This document shows positions 1 through 11,664 of a stretch of 64,000 nucleotides of DNA, piece after piece (positions within the stretch are counted from its first letter, which is position 1; each line of letters starts with the position of its first letter). The DNA comes from Ceratodon purpureus (Eukaryota; Streptophyta; Bryopsida; Pseudoditrichales; Ditrichaceae). Both the position numbers and the translations under genes were made by a program. The DNA is taken from positions 88,596,886 to 88,660,885 of the forward strand of contig CM026426.1 in NCBI GenBank assembly GCA_014871385.1, given 5' to 3'. Under the pieces are notes generated by a model. It was not told the origin of the DNA. It saw only the letters and a program-made list of their open reading frames with translations, and searched no databases.

Positions 1-3000
1 TCATCTAGATCCACGGGAGAAAACAAGCGGTAACTGTCATCTAGGCTTCTGATCAGTTCTACAGCCACGGCACCTGAAAATATTTCTTTCCCGTGTAGTG
101 TAGCCCCAGCTAGATTGTGCACCTTCCCGACTGCCACAACTTTATCTTCCTCGCCGTCTTCTAGTCCCTTAAGTCTCACAGGGTCACCTGGCTTGAACTC
201 CGAGTCCCAAGTTTCCTGTACAACCGGTAATAAAAGAACAGAGCAAGAATGATCAGTCAGTCATGCTCAATCTTCCTTATCGCGTATAGTGAAATCAGAT
301 CACACATGTATGTATAAGAAAGAGGTCAAGCAGTGACATAGTAGGCACACGGAATTCGTCAAAAAGAAATGCATAACATTGCAAGAAGGGGCTAAGCAGG
401 ACCTACACATGCGAATTCAGGGTTATGGCAAAGAGGACAGCTGGATGGAATCCGTGTGGCATGGCACTTACCGGTGCACTGGAGTTCACTTTCGACCACA
501 CAAACTGACCCTCTGGGGACCCCGGGTCAGCTTCGGTTTCTTGCAAAGCCTTTCATGAAAAACAAAAATAAAAAAAAACATTAGTCCTGTTTGGAAGCCA
601 ACCAAAATTTTGTTCATGCTTTCCACAGTGCCGCTACTTCATTACCATTCCCACTGACATATTCAAAGGGCACTGCCGCAAATACTGATAGATTATAACG
701 TAATGAATGAATGAATCTATTTTGTGTAATTAATGCCGAGGGGGAGACTTACATGTTTACTTACCGGTTCTGGGGGGGAGTTCTTCTTCTTCTTCCCTTT
801 CGCGTTTTGCTGGCTATCAGTGTTGCCGTCTTTCTCCTTCATTTCGGAAACCTTCTCAGTCTTCTCCTTGGATCTCCGGGATTCCCTGTGCTTCTTCTGG
901 TTGTCATTGTGTTTCTTCAACTTCTCCACCTCTGTCATACGCATCTTTTTCTTAGCTCGGCTGTCCTCCTTCGCCAAACGCTTGGACGTCCTCAAAGCTC
1001 GTGTTGGATTGTTGGAAACTGCCGCTGTATGTGGGTCCTTAACATCACCGAATGCAGGACTCTCCTCTTCCTTCTCCGGGTCAGGGGGCTGCGATTCGCC
1101 ATCCTCTCCTTCCTGTAATGCCTGCTAAAATGAGGGGCAAGAAGTCAATGTGGACCGTATTAGTGAAGGTCTTTAGCAATGTACTCACGACTCCCGAATT
1201 TGTTCAATACTGGCGTACGTTCGCTACGATTCCATTCACTTATTCAAACTTAATTACTGTGAATAGTGATATATTCGTGGACGATGACTACGATGAGTCA
1301 AAGTACTACTAAGCCCTTTACTACTATCAGTCACGTATTCTATTTTCATGCTCAGCATTAGATAGCAAAGTGTGGTATCTTGGTCACATATCAATTACTA
1401 GAAAATGTCACAAAATAGTGAATCTGAAAGGTTTTAGAACAAATGCCCGAGAATCGAAGAAATGCGCCAGCAAGAGCTCTAAAGCAAGTTCAAAACAGAG
1501 GGACGTCTAGATGGTTCTCAAACCTGAACTGCGCTGGCACTTTCCTTCACCTGATCTCGTGTGGATGATGTGTCTGTGGCGCTGGTCTCTGAGCTGGAGC
1601 TACCCTTCGCACTTGCTGCCTTCATGGGGGTGGTACTTGGAATCTGCAGGTGCTGCAGGATGCGTTCAATGTTCTTCTCCATGGATCTCCGCCAGTCATT
1701 GTCGTGTTCTGGATGCGCATTCGAGACTCGGCTACTCGGGGAGGTCTCTTTCCCGGAGATGAGTTTCCTTGGGGCATTTTTAACCCGTGCCAGCTCTGTC
1801 TCTATTTCAACTCGTGTTGGACTTCTCTCCAGCTCGATTGCCTGCAGAGAGATTATTGCGGTGCATCTAAGGACATGACTCTGAATAAAGCCTCTGAAGG
1901 CACCAGCAAGCTTAAAATGAGAAAATAATGATGTGAAAGGCTGAAGACTCACCAAGCTCGCTCGAACGTACTCTTCATTGCGCCCAGCTGAAGACGGTCT
2001 CTTCACCTGCGCGCGGTTCAGAGCCATCCTCTCTGATTCTTGCTGTTTTTTCTCAGAATCGATGAGCTCCGACAACTTCACCCAATGGTCTACCCTGATG
2101 TGCTTCGGCCTGTCCTTCCCTTCAGTCATGCGCTTCTTCAGCTGGTATCTCTTCACCTTCAACTGGCCCTTCAAAATGCTGTGGAAAGCCTCCTCTGTGA
2201 CATAGCCGAGGCCACCATGGTATTCAAACGTGTTGTCCACCCGTTCCTTGACAGCGAGCAGCATAGAAGTGCTCAGATTCTTGTAGTTGTCCTCGCTGAA
2301 ATCTATATCCTGCGCATGACCACGAAGACAAGTTAGCCACAGTGGCCTGTTCTGTCCTTGCGGATGTCCCCTTAGATCAACCTCCACAAGGTGTTTTCGA
2401 GGCCCCCCTGGATCTCGAAAAGGTGCTGGATGGGGCTGCTGTTGTCTCAAGACGGTCCGTCTTCTGGACTTCGCAACGGAGTCGTATGAGGGCTGGCCAA
2501 AGCTCTCAGTCATCCTTGATGGAGAATAGGAGGAGTTCCCCCCTGTCTCTTGCAACTCCATCGCCCGCCTCCACTGCAGTAGTTGCAGCTGCTTCTCCGC
2601 AATCTCCAAATCTAGTGCATGGATAGGAGGAAGCCGGGGATTGATGGCAGCCATGCCACGCGTGTGCGGTGTGTTGCCTCCCATCTTTGGTGGATCTTCG
2701 GAAAGGTCGTTGCAGTAATCGAAGGGCTCCCCTGAAAGAGTTTCTTCCGACATCTTGAAGCGTTTGCAAGGTTCAGGTTGCGGTGCTTGCGGTGGGCGTT
2801 TGGTCGCTGCACTGCTTCTTGGAATCGCAGAACCGCCAGGACCTCTCTTCCGAACCTCCGACACAGCTGGCTCGGTTGAATGCCCTGTCCCCTGTGAAAT
2901 CCACAGAGGAGTTACAGATGCACAATGTTTGCGAGGAAAAGAAAAGAAAGAGATACAAAAAAAAAAAAAAAATAATGATTAAAAAAAAAGGAGAGATAGA

Positions 3001-5310
3001 AGGTGAGGGAGAGGGTACAGGATGTGCAGTCATGTGCGAGAGAGCTGAGGCAGCCCAATCTGACTGACAGAAACAGAATAACAAAAACAAAAAAAAAAAA
3101 AAAAAAAAAATGATTAAAAAAAAAGGAGAGATAGAAGGTGAGGGAGAGAGAGAGATAGAAGGTGAGGGAGAGAGAGGGAGGGGGAGAGAATGCGCGGGAG
3201 AGTTTAGACAGTCCAAACAAATAGATGGGAAAAGAAGAAATAAAAAAAAAATAAAAAATAAAAATGAATGAAAGAGTAGATGGCATAGAAGGTGAGGGAG
3301 AACGAGAGAGGTGGAGAAATCTGCGACAGACTTCAAACAGCCCAAACTGATTGAGAGGCAAGGAAAAAAAAAAAAAAAGAGGGAGTGAAAGAGGGGAGAG
3401 ATAGAAGGTGAGGGAGGGGATACAGGATGTGCAGTCATGTGCGAGAGAGTTGAGGCAGCCCAATTTGACTGACAGAAACAGAATAACAAAAAAAAAAAAA
3501 AAAAAAAAAAGATTAAAAAAAAAGGAGAGATAGAAGGTGAGGGAGAGGGAAAGATAGAAGGTGAGGGAGGGGGTACGGGATGTACAGTCAAGTGCGAGAG
3601 AGTTGAAACAGCCCAATCTGACTGAGCGAAACAGAATAGCAAAAACCAAAAGAAAAAATAAAAAATTTAAAGACAAGGAGAGATAGAAGGTGAGGGAGAG
3701 GGAGAGATAGAAGGTGAGGGAGGGGGTACGGGATGTGCAGTCATGTGCGAGGGAGTTGAAACAGCCCAATCTGACTGACAGAAACAGAATAACAAGAACA
3801 AAAAAAAAAAAAAAAAAAAAAATTAAAGAGAAGGAGAGATAGAAGGTGAGGGACAGGGAGAGATAGAAGGTGAGGGAGAGGGAGAGATCGAAGGTGAGGG
3901 AGAGAGAGAGAGGGGGAGACTATGTGCGCAGCAGCTGAAACAGCCCAAACTGATTGAGAGGGGAAGAAGAAAATAAGAACATTACAAATAAAAGAGGGGA
4001 AAAATAGAAGGTGAGGGAGATAGAGAAGTGGAGAGAATGTGCGGGACACTGCAAACAGCCCAAACTAACAGAAATTCAGACATGACAAGCGAGAGAAGCG
4101 AGATTTCTGAGGGAAATTCAAACATGACAGAGAGATTCCTATCAATCCACTACTTGACAATAAAAAGAACACATTCTAAGGATAGTGATTCTAACTCAGA
4201 AGAAAAACAAACGAAGCAGCTGCCTCTTCAATGAATCAGCACACCTGGAATTCTATCAACTCCAATTACACACCGCAAGGACACGCAACGAGACGTTGCA
4301 GAAAAGAAAGCTCTACAGAACACGAGAACCCATTCCGCACGCCAGACACAGCATTGAGAAAATCGCATCACAGCAGGATTTCTCGGTGAGAACATACCAG
4401 AACAAAACCGCGGCACGAAGTCAATCCCTCAACCGCCACAACACGGTCCCAAAAACGCCAGAATCAGACACCAACAGAATGCGGAGCTAAACCGGGTCTG
4501 AAAATGTGCCACACCGAGATGGAGAAAACCGAGTACCGAGGGGACTTACCTGAAGACAGATTGCAACGCGTTCGCCCCCTCGGAGCCCTAATGCGGAGGT
4601 CTGAACTTTGCCATCGCCACGGGAGTCGTCGCTGGCGAGTTCAGTAGAGCTTGCGCTACTCTCGTCCTCGCTTTGCCACTCCGTGGAGGTACTGCCCTGT
4701 GGGTCCGGGGCTCGACTAGTGGCCTTCGCCAAACGCGTACTCCTCTGGGGTGTCGGCGGCAGGTTCTTCAGACGCTCACTACGCCTGCGCACAGCCAGAT
4801 TACCCAAACTCTTGGCATCCTGTCTGTAGAGCAGAGGAAGATCACGAAGTCAGTAAACGGAAACTGCAGGGGTGCGAGAGACTATTTGAAGAGAGCTACG
4901 CATGCGATCTTTGGGAGCAGGCAGAAAGTCAAAAGTGAGGCCTTAAGTTAGGGTTCAGGGTTTAAGTACTGCACGCTGCCCTGACACTTCTGGAGGCTAT
5001 TGGCGCCGGGGTTCCGCGTAGCCTTCTTGCTCTTGGTATTTGCCTCTCCTCCGACCGCGTTCGGGGGGATTGTCGAAGTAGACCTCAGAGCCCCAGCCAG
5101 GATCTCAATTCCCAGCTCCGCAAGCTTCTCCGAATTCCTCCTGATGTTTTCCTGCCGCTGCCTCTCATAATCCGGAACCTCGGCCTCCTCGCCCCCACCC
5201 AACCCTTCCTCCGAAGTAGCGTCTCTCGAGGTACTCGTCCCGCTTGTGTCGGAGGAGGCGCTATCATCCTCAGCCGCCGAAGGCACCGCTTTCCGAGAGC
5301 GCAGCTCCAT
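1..5310 (-). CDS. CACTA accessory protein, plant transposase Ptta/En/Spm type, 3' part cut by window edge
   Basis: I read about seven exons on the minus strand: 5310-about 4990, 4819-4550, 2891-1953, 1841-1524, 1121-765, 549-472 and 215-1 (runs off). From exon 2 on, the GT-AG junctions chosen keep the frame and no stop interrupts. The exon 1 donor is uncertain. Features in order: an acidic N-terminus; the segment DYERQRQENIRRN...LAELGI, frequent in plant CACTA second genes; RRRSERLKNLPPTPQRSTR; a core with LWLTCLRGHAQDIDF, a GLGYV..EAFHSILKGQLKVKRYQL block and SSAGRNEEYVRASL, as in the Ptta/En/Spm family; a lysine-rich exon (ERLAKEDSRAKKKMRM region); and a last domain with KVVAVGKVHNLAGATLHG, typical of the C-terminus of these proteins. 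Its role is probably binding element ends with tnp2. Exon 4 could instead end at a stop at 1518. Confidence 0.72.
2940..4050. repeat. Minisatellite of GA-rich units with poly-A, inside an intron of the CACTA accessory gene
   Basis: Six or more imperfect tandem units, very roughly 150-200 bp each. A unit has repeated GAGATAGAAGGTGAGGGA blocks, a segment GTGCAGTCATGTGCGAGAG, then CAGCCCAATCTGACTGACAG and a run of about 15-25 A. The array fills most of the 1,658-bp intron 4549-2892. Both strands give long low-complexity open frames (serine/phenylalanine-rich on minus), which are not genes. Confidence 0.85.
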
Positions 5311-5696
5311 CGCAGAGTTGAAGGGAAGCTGTGAAGGAGAACCACCAAGCAGAGCTCGGAGGAATCGCCATTCCTGGTACTAGGTACGTCCCGCCGCCAC
5401 CCTCCCCTCAATTACTTCCCACTTCAATTCGCGAAAGCCTCCCAATCATGGTTTCGACGCCGCCAAAATCAGCTCTGCATTGATTCCTGGGGACTTCTGA
5501 TCATCTACTCTGAAGGCGGAGTTATAGTTGACTGAAAATGGTCACCATGTCACTGTCGTGGTCATATTCTACCTTGCTTAGTCAGAATTTCCGCATTCGT
5601 CGGGTGAACAATGACTACTGCCAGTCATCGATTCGCGAAAACCATCAGAGCACTGGATTGGCCTACAGTATCTTTCTGGTTGAATTTAATTATGTT

Positions 5697-5888
5697 TAAA
5701 TTATCTGTTCAAACTCAATGAACCTGCATTGGTAGCATCGACGCTTGTGATCATATTAACCTAGGTGAAGTCTGCTATTACAAAATTGAAACAAATTTTA
5801 GGAGTTCTTGAGATACCTTTCTAACTTCATGGATTCGCTTCTCTGCTGTGAACAGAGCTGCAGGCATCAATTACCAGTGGAGCAGAAG
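5697..5888 (+). repeat. Direct repeat, copy 1 (about 190 bp)
   Basis: It shares an ordered series of blocks with 6838-7026: CTCAA.GAA.CTGCATTG, AGATCTGCT/AGTCTGCT, CTTCATGGATT.GCTTCTC and GTGAACAGAGCT, ending in TGGAGCAGAA. The copies have clearly diverged and lie about 1.15 kb apart. A segmental duplication inside the CACTA promoter interval is the simplest reading. Confidence 0.8.
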
Positions 5889-6837
5889 GTGAATTCATGG
5901 GATGACACCCCCCCCCCCCACCCTGGGATGATAAGAGACTTACCCGGTTACAAGTGGTGAGTTCATTCTTCCATGCAGTCTTCAGATGGATCTCATGCTC
6001 TGTGGCTGTCTATCAGTGCATCTGAATTTGTGGGCACGGAAAGTGGATATTAACAGAATTCTCATGCTCAAATTGTGCAGACCGAGATCTTCGGAGAGGA
6101 GATAGGAGACTTCGTCATCAACACCATGGTTTTGCCAGGAGGCACTCAACAATTTCCAGAAGCGGCTGCAAAGATTTACAAGGTAGTAAGGGGGCCACCT
6201 AGGATACACTTTGGTATTGGATGCAAGAGTCCAAAATAATTTAGAAGTATTGCCTTATATGACATAATTGACGAAGGGTATGCATCATTAATTCTTGAGT
6301 TGTAGTTTATGTCACTGACTCGTCTCTGACTCCTGAACAACTAGAATCTGGCGTGGCGATGGATTTGCAGCGTTCGTTGTTCAGCATCTCGTGTTTATAA
6401 TTAAAGTCTTCGGGGATAACAGGTGTTAGACAGACCGTAAACCCCTTATCGCTACTAGTCTATATTTCCTAATATTGAGTGGCAGATATATGTATGGACC
6501 TCGTACAGCATAGTTCAGGTACAACTCAGATATGGCTCACTGTCAATGTTATCCCATGTGCCAGCAGAAAATGAGGGGAGCTCATCCTCTCTCGAACTCT
6601 ATATTCATCTTCCGTAGTCATAGTTTCCTCTCATGTGACTGGAGAATGACCAGTCCTAGTCATAAATTCGGTCGTATTCTACCTTCCGTAGTCATAGTTT
6701 TCTCTTCTTTGACTGGACAATGACTAGTCGTAGTCCTGAATTTGGTCGTCTATCACTGCGGTAAAATGCATTTCTAAGACTTACGTGAAATAAAAACCCT
6801 GCTGCGCTCTATGTATAGAGGTCATGAACTCATTAAA

Positions 6838-7026
6838 TGTTATCCCGTTTTAACTCAACGAAACTGCATTGCTAGTACCAAAGCTGGTGAACAGATTAGC
6901 CTAGATGAGATCTGCTCTTACACAGAACTGTACCAAGTTGTATGAATTTCTGAGCTACCCTTTAAACTTCATGGATTGGCTTCTCTCCTGTGAACAGAGC
7001 TAGATCCATTACCAATGGAGCAGAAC
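6838..7026 (+). repeat. Direct repeat, copy 2 (about 190 bp)
   Basis: Partner of 5697-5888. It carries the same landmarks in the same order, including CTTCATGGATTGGCTTCTC and TGTGAACAGAGCTAGATCC, and ends in CCAATGGAGCAGAA. Confidence 0.8.
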
Positions 7027-7512
7027 TTGACTATTGCAGAGTCAAATGCGAATCGCAGGCTAGGGGTTCGTATTCTTCACAGAGAGGAGAAGGCAGTCAA
7101 TCAAAAGACCTCACATTTATAAATACAAGAACAAGTACAACAAGGTATGTGGGGAAGTTATTTTGCTGGTGTGTGAATTGCATCCTCTACGGCTCTTAGA
7201 GAAGCAGAGATGGAACATTCGTACAGATAGTAATTTCGTCCTTGCGAATTATACTGTAATGGAGTCATAGTTTTGGTTCACATGACGACAGTTAGTCACA
7301 TAACTTGATTACATAGCGTTATACAAGAGACAACTGTTTGTTTATTTTGACTAAGTGCAGTCATAGAGAGCGAGGGCAAGTAGTCACTAAACTTGTTCAT
7401 ATAGCGATTTTCAATAGTCAATAATTTGTTTAATGTGACTAAGCACAGTCATAGAGCTGAAGAAGGTCCATACTGACGTCTGAAACGGAGCTAAGAGAAT
7501 GGATCCACGAAT

Positions 7513-10500
7513 TTGCAGAATCACGCGTCGGTGGCGATAGAGGCAACCGAGCTCCACCTCTGGGATTTGGAGGAGCGTGCAGCAGATAGGCTAGGGCTAA
7601 CAAGTTACCCTTGTCCATGTAGTAATTGTATGGGTGGACGTTGCCTCAGCAGGGCAACCATTCGCAAGCATCTTAGAACAGTCGGAAGAGACCCTCAATT
7701 CACTGTGCCGATTCTTCTATGTCTGAAGTACGTCACGTACCCAGTTCGTCATTTTATGCCGAATGCAGAAATACTCCCAGTGAATAACTTTTTGCGTTTA
7801 CTATGGTCAGACAGGTCTCGTAGATGCGGAAAACGACGTCTACGTAGATGCAAGAAACGACTTTGTTGAAGAAGAAGTCAGGGGAGTTCCTACCGAGCCT
7901 GACAACAACGATGGAGGAATGGACGCCATAAGAATGATCATGGAGTGCCTAGCTAGGTATGATAACCTGCAGGACAGTGACCCCCCCCCCCCCCAATGTG
8001 GAGAGACACATGGCAAGGAAGAAGACGATGAAATCCCATGGCCTGAAAGGGACCACACTAGGGATGTCATGGATGAGTTACTGGAGCATGCCAATACACC
8101 TCTTCTTGAAGGTGCTACAACATCTCGGTTGGTCTCTACTCTTCTGCTACTCAACTGTTTTGCTGTCTTTGGAGTATCAAATGCGTTTGTTACCAAATTA
8201 CTGCAACTACTGCGGATTCTTCTTCCAAGCGACAATCACCTACCCACTTCTCACTATGAAGCCTAGTAGTATGTGGGGAAGCTAGGACTGTCTTACAATA
8301 TCATACATGCATGCCGCAATGGATGCTGCCTGTTCAGGAAGGAGCTGCAGGATGCGGAGAGCTGTCCAAAGTGCAATGCCCCGAGGTACAAGTCGCAGTC
8401 CAGCCGAATCCCCTCCAAAATTCTACGCCATTTTCCATTAATTCCCCGTCTGAAGCGAATGTACCGATGTAAGAAATTGGCGGAGCTTAACAAGTGGCAC
8501 GCCGATCGGGTGAAGGAGGGAAGTAATGTGGATTGCGTCCCTGATTCGAAGGCCTGGAAGCACGTTGAATCCTTGGATCCCAAATTTACAGCTGAGCCTA
8601 GGAACATCCGCTTGGAGATGGCTCTGGACGGAGTGAACCCGTTTGGAAACCAGTCGCTCAGTCACTCGACATGGCCGGTTCTTCTGCTGAACTATAATTT
8701 GCCTGCATGGCTAGTGACGAAGCCCTTCTTTATCATGCTTTCTTTGCTGATTCCAGGGAAAGAGAGTGTGACCTCGGAGAACATCGACGTGTACCTTGCT
8801 CCGCTAATCGAAGAGCTCTTGGAACTCTGGGAAGGTGTTCCAGCCATAGATGTGTCGGAAGAGCCCCCTAGACAGCATTTCAAGTTGCGCTCTCTACTTC
8901 TCTGGTGCATTCACGACTTCCCTGCGTACGGACTAACGTCTGGTCAAGTCACAAAAGGGTACAGAGGGTGTACAGAGTGTGGGCCTAATGTCACTACGCG
9001 GCGGTCACGGGCCTTAGGGAAGAATGTATACTTAGGTCACCGACGGTATCTCAGCAGATCTCATCCCTATCGGAGGCTGAGACAAGCATTTGATGGCCAA
9101 CAGGAGTACCGGCCGCCCCCGCAAACTCTCACAGGATCAAACATCAAAGACTTTGCACGTGAGAGAATATCCTTTCTACAAGCGTCATAGGGAAGAAGAG
9201 GTGCAGGAGACGAAGACCCCATCCATCGTACCGGGGTGAAGAGGCTCTCAGCTCTGTATATGCTTTCATACTGGCAGGTACTGGCTAAGTGCATTCTCTG
9301 CTTCCACTGTCTAGTTTCCGCAATACATGACTGACTCTAGTAACTACCTGTCTGGAAGGATGACCATGAATAGTGCGAACTCTGGTTCAAGTAATGTATT
9401 CTGGTATCGTTGACTAAATTGGGGAACCCATGTGAATGATAATCTTGACTGTGAATAGTGAAGTTCCTGGTTCAAGTAATGTATTAAGGAAACGTTGACT
9501 GATTCCAGTAAGCTCTTGACGATCAGGTTGACTATGATTAGTGCAATTTCTCAAGTCGATCAGTGAATGTCGGTAGAAAAGTGAAAATGGTCCTATATCT
9601 TCGGAAATATCAGTACATTCTAGGTTGCTAATTGCGAGCAGAATTGATGCTGTAATGGGCTGTTGGGATTATCGGCAGGACCTCTTCATCAGACATGTTT
9701 TGGATCCAATGCACTGTGAAAAAAATATTTGCGAGAACATAATGAAAACGATTTGGGGAGACCGTGACACTCTGAAAGCCAGGCTCGACTTGGAGGAGGC
9801 CAATATTCGACCACATCTGCACCCGATCCCTGGAAGGAAACCTGGGTCTGTTGTACTCCCTGCAGCTCCATATGTACTATCCAAAGAAGAGAAGGCCACA
9901 TTCTTGGACATTATCCGGAATTTGAAGACTCCTACAAACTATGCTGGACAACTTGCGAAGTGCATTGCGTCGGATGGGGACTTAAAGGGGCTGAAATCTC
10001 ATGACTACCATGTCATGATGCAGCAGTTGCTCCCTCTGTGCCTGCGCACTCTCTTGGACAGGGACACGCGGGTGGCAGTATTGCGGCTCAGTCGCGTGTT
10101 TGTACGACTGTGCGCAAAGTCTGTGGATCCATCGTCCATGCAGCAGTTACTGGATTACACAGCGGAGACGCTGTGCATGCTCGAGAAGGTGTTCCCACCT
10201 TCATTTTTCAATATAATGTCGCACCTCCCCATCCACCTTGTGCAGCAGTTGGATATATGCGGTCCTGTACACACCCGATGGATGTATCCTATTGAGCGAC
10301 ACCTGAAGAGATTGAAGGGCTATGTTAGGCAACGAGCACAGCCCGAGGGATCTATGGCACGGGGGTACACAATAGAGGAAACACTAGGGTTCTGCACGGA
10401 GTACATGCAGGACTGTGAGCTAACGCGCAGAAGGATCTGGGACGACGAGGAGGAAGTTGGGGCAAAGAGCGAGTCCGTAGAGGGTACAGGTCGTTACAGA

Positions 10501-11664
10501 CTCTTGACGTCGGATCTAAGGGCGTGGATTCACGAGTTTGTTCTCACGAACGCGGAGCCTCTACAGTCCTACAGAGAGTAAGTGTCACTTGGCTGAGAGA
10601 AGACTTGTTTCAGTCACGCGATCTGTTTGGAAAGGGTGATATGACTGTGTTTAGTCCCGGAACTTGTTCTCCTTTCTACGTTTAGTCATCGACTCGCAAC
10701 ACGTGACTAGTGAATCTCTGTAGATGACCTTGCCTCTAGAACTGCTTACTGGTTTTGCACGCTGAAGATGTGGCATCCACTGTGGTTTCTTATCAGACGG
10801 CACCACGTGGAGATGGAAGCGCGGTCCAAGATGCGTGATCAGATTCGACGTCAATCACGGGGTAGAAGACCGGAGTATCCATGGAACGCTCGGAATCAGC
10901 TGTTTACCGATTGGTTTCCTGGTACAGTGGAACGGGATGTGGCAGCAGGCACACAGGTGGCTGAAGATGTGCTAGCCCTTGTTTTGCCACCTTCATGCGA
11001 CGCAAAATCATATCGCAGCATGTATGCCTACGGGAATCACATACGTGTGCGAGGAGCAGAGATGGACTTGGCAACATGCGACAGCGGGGTAGTAGCAACA
11101 TTCTCACAGTCTTGCCGTGCCAGCAGAAAGGACCAGAACCACAGACTTGCAAATGTGGAGTACGTGGGGTGGGTCGAAGAGATCATTGGCGTTGACTATG
11201 GGAAGTTCGAGCTGCTCGTACTATACTGTAAGTGGGTCCAAGCTACGTGGATTGGGCCATGGGCAACTATGAAAAAAGATGAGTACGGTTTCACCCTCAT
11301 GAAATTTGACCGCACTATTCCGTACTCTTCAGATTCGTTTGCGTTTCCACTTCATGCTCAACAGGTCTTCTTTGTGGACGACGTAGCACATCCTGGGTGG
11401 AAGGTTGTTCTTCGCAAAGAGGCGCGAAGTGCGAGGGTGACTTCCGTGGGTAAACGGACTCCAGATCTACACTGTCTGAGCTTCTGTGACAATGCTGAAA
11501 ACCAGGGGTTGATGGCACCGACGGTCACTGATGATACCACAGCAGTGCCGCCTGTCTTATCAAATGCCAAAGAGCTCTCTAGCAACGAGGTCCAACTTGC
11601 TCTACAGGAGGAGGGAGAAGTGGATTACAATGATGAGTCACCGCAGCAGGATTGTACGCCTTAG
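7513..11664 (+). pseudogene. tnp2-family CACTA transposase (TNPD-like), interrupted by TAG stops
   Basis: The catalytic protein of CACTA elements. Domains in order: an N-terminal transposase-associated zinc segment (YPCPCSNCMGGRCLS..TIRKHL, about 7600-7680); the tnp2 core at 8270-9277 with CRNGCCLFRKEL, SCPKCNAPRYK, AEPRNIRLEMALDGVNPFGN and LRSLLLWCIHDFPAYG; a DUF4218-like part (9679-10577) starting with VLDPMHCEKNICENIM; and a DUF4216-like part (10768-11664) with CDAKSYRSMYAYGN and KFELLVLYCKW. A GT-AG intron 9278-9678 joins SYWQ to DLFIRHV in frame. In-frame stops TAG TAG at 8264-8269 and TAG at 9188-9190 break the core; the frame resumes at once after each. A long C run at 7981-7994 is also shift-prone. 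The final exon join near 10577/10768 is unresolved. Confidence 0.82.
9278..9678 (+). repeat. tnp2 intron containing short tandem-like repeats
   Basis: The intron holds two to three diverged units sharing GAATAGTG, TCTGGTTCAAGTAATGTATT (or a close variant) and CGTTGACT, around 9360-9560. The units carry the TGACTA-type motif also seen in the element's subterminal DNA. No coding potential. Confidence 0.6.

Larger units (their letters stand above)
5311..7499. promoter_or_regulatory. Divergent intergenic interval of the CACTA element; probable shared promoter region
   Basis: No supportable gene lies here. The interval separates the 5' ends of the minus-strand accessory gene and the plus-strand tnp2 gene, so it should hold both promoters. 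It contains scattered AGTCAT / GACTAG motifs (for example 5570-5650, 6610-6740, 7260-7450) like those near the 13108 end, a C run at 5910-5920, and a diverged direct duplication (separate entries). No TATA box could be assigned with confidence. Confidence 0.4.

Noticed and set aside
2773..4049. Long minus-strand open frames rich in serine and phenylalanine (285-289 codons) resembling membrane proteins
   Set aside because: They are translations of the GA/poly-A minisatellite in an intron; the repeat explains the open frames and hydrophobicity.
7979..7994. C run in the tnp2 gene as a programmed frameshift site
   Set aside because: The frame is already broken by stops nearby and other long C and G runs in the window suggest slippage; no evidence for programming.
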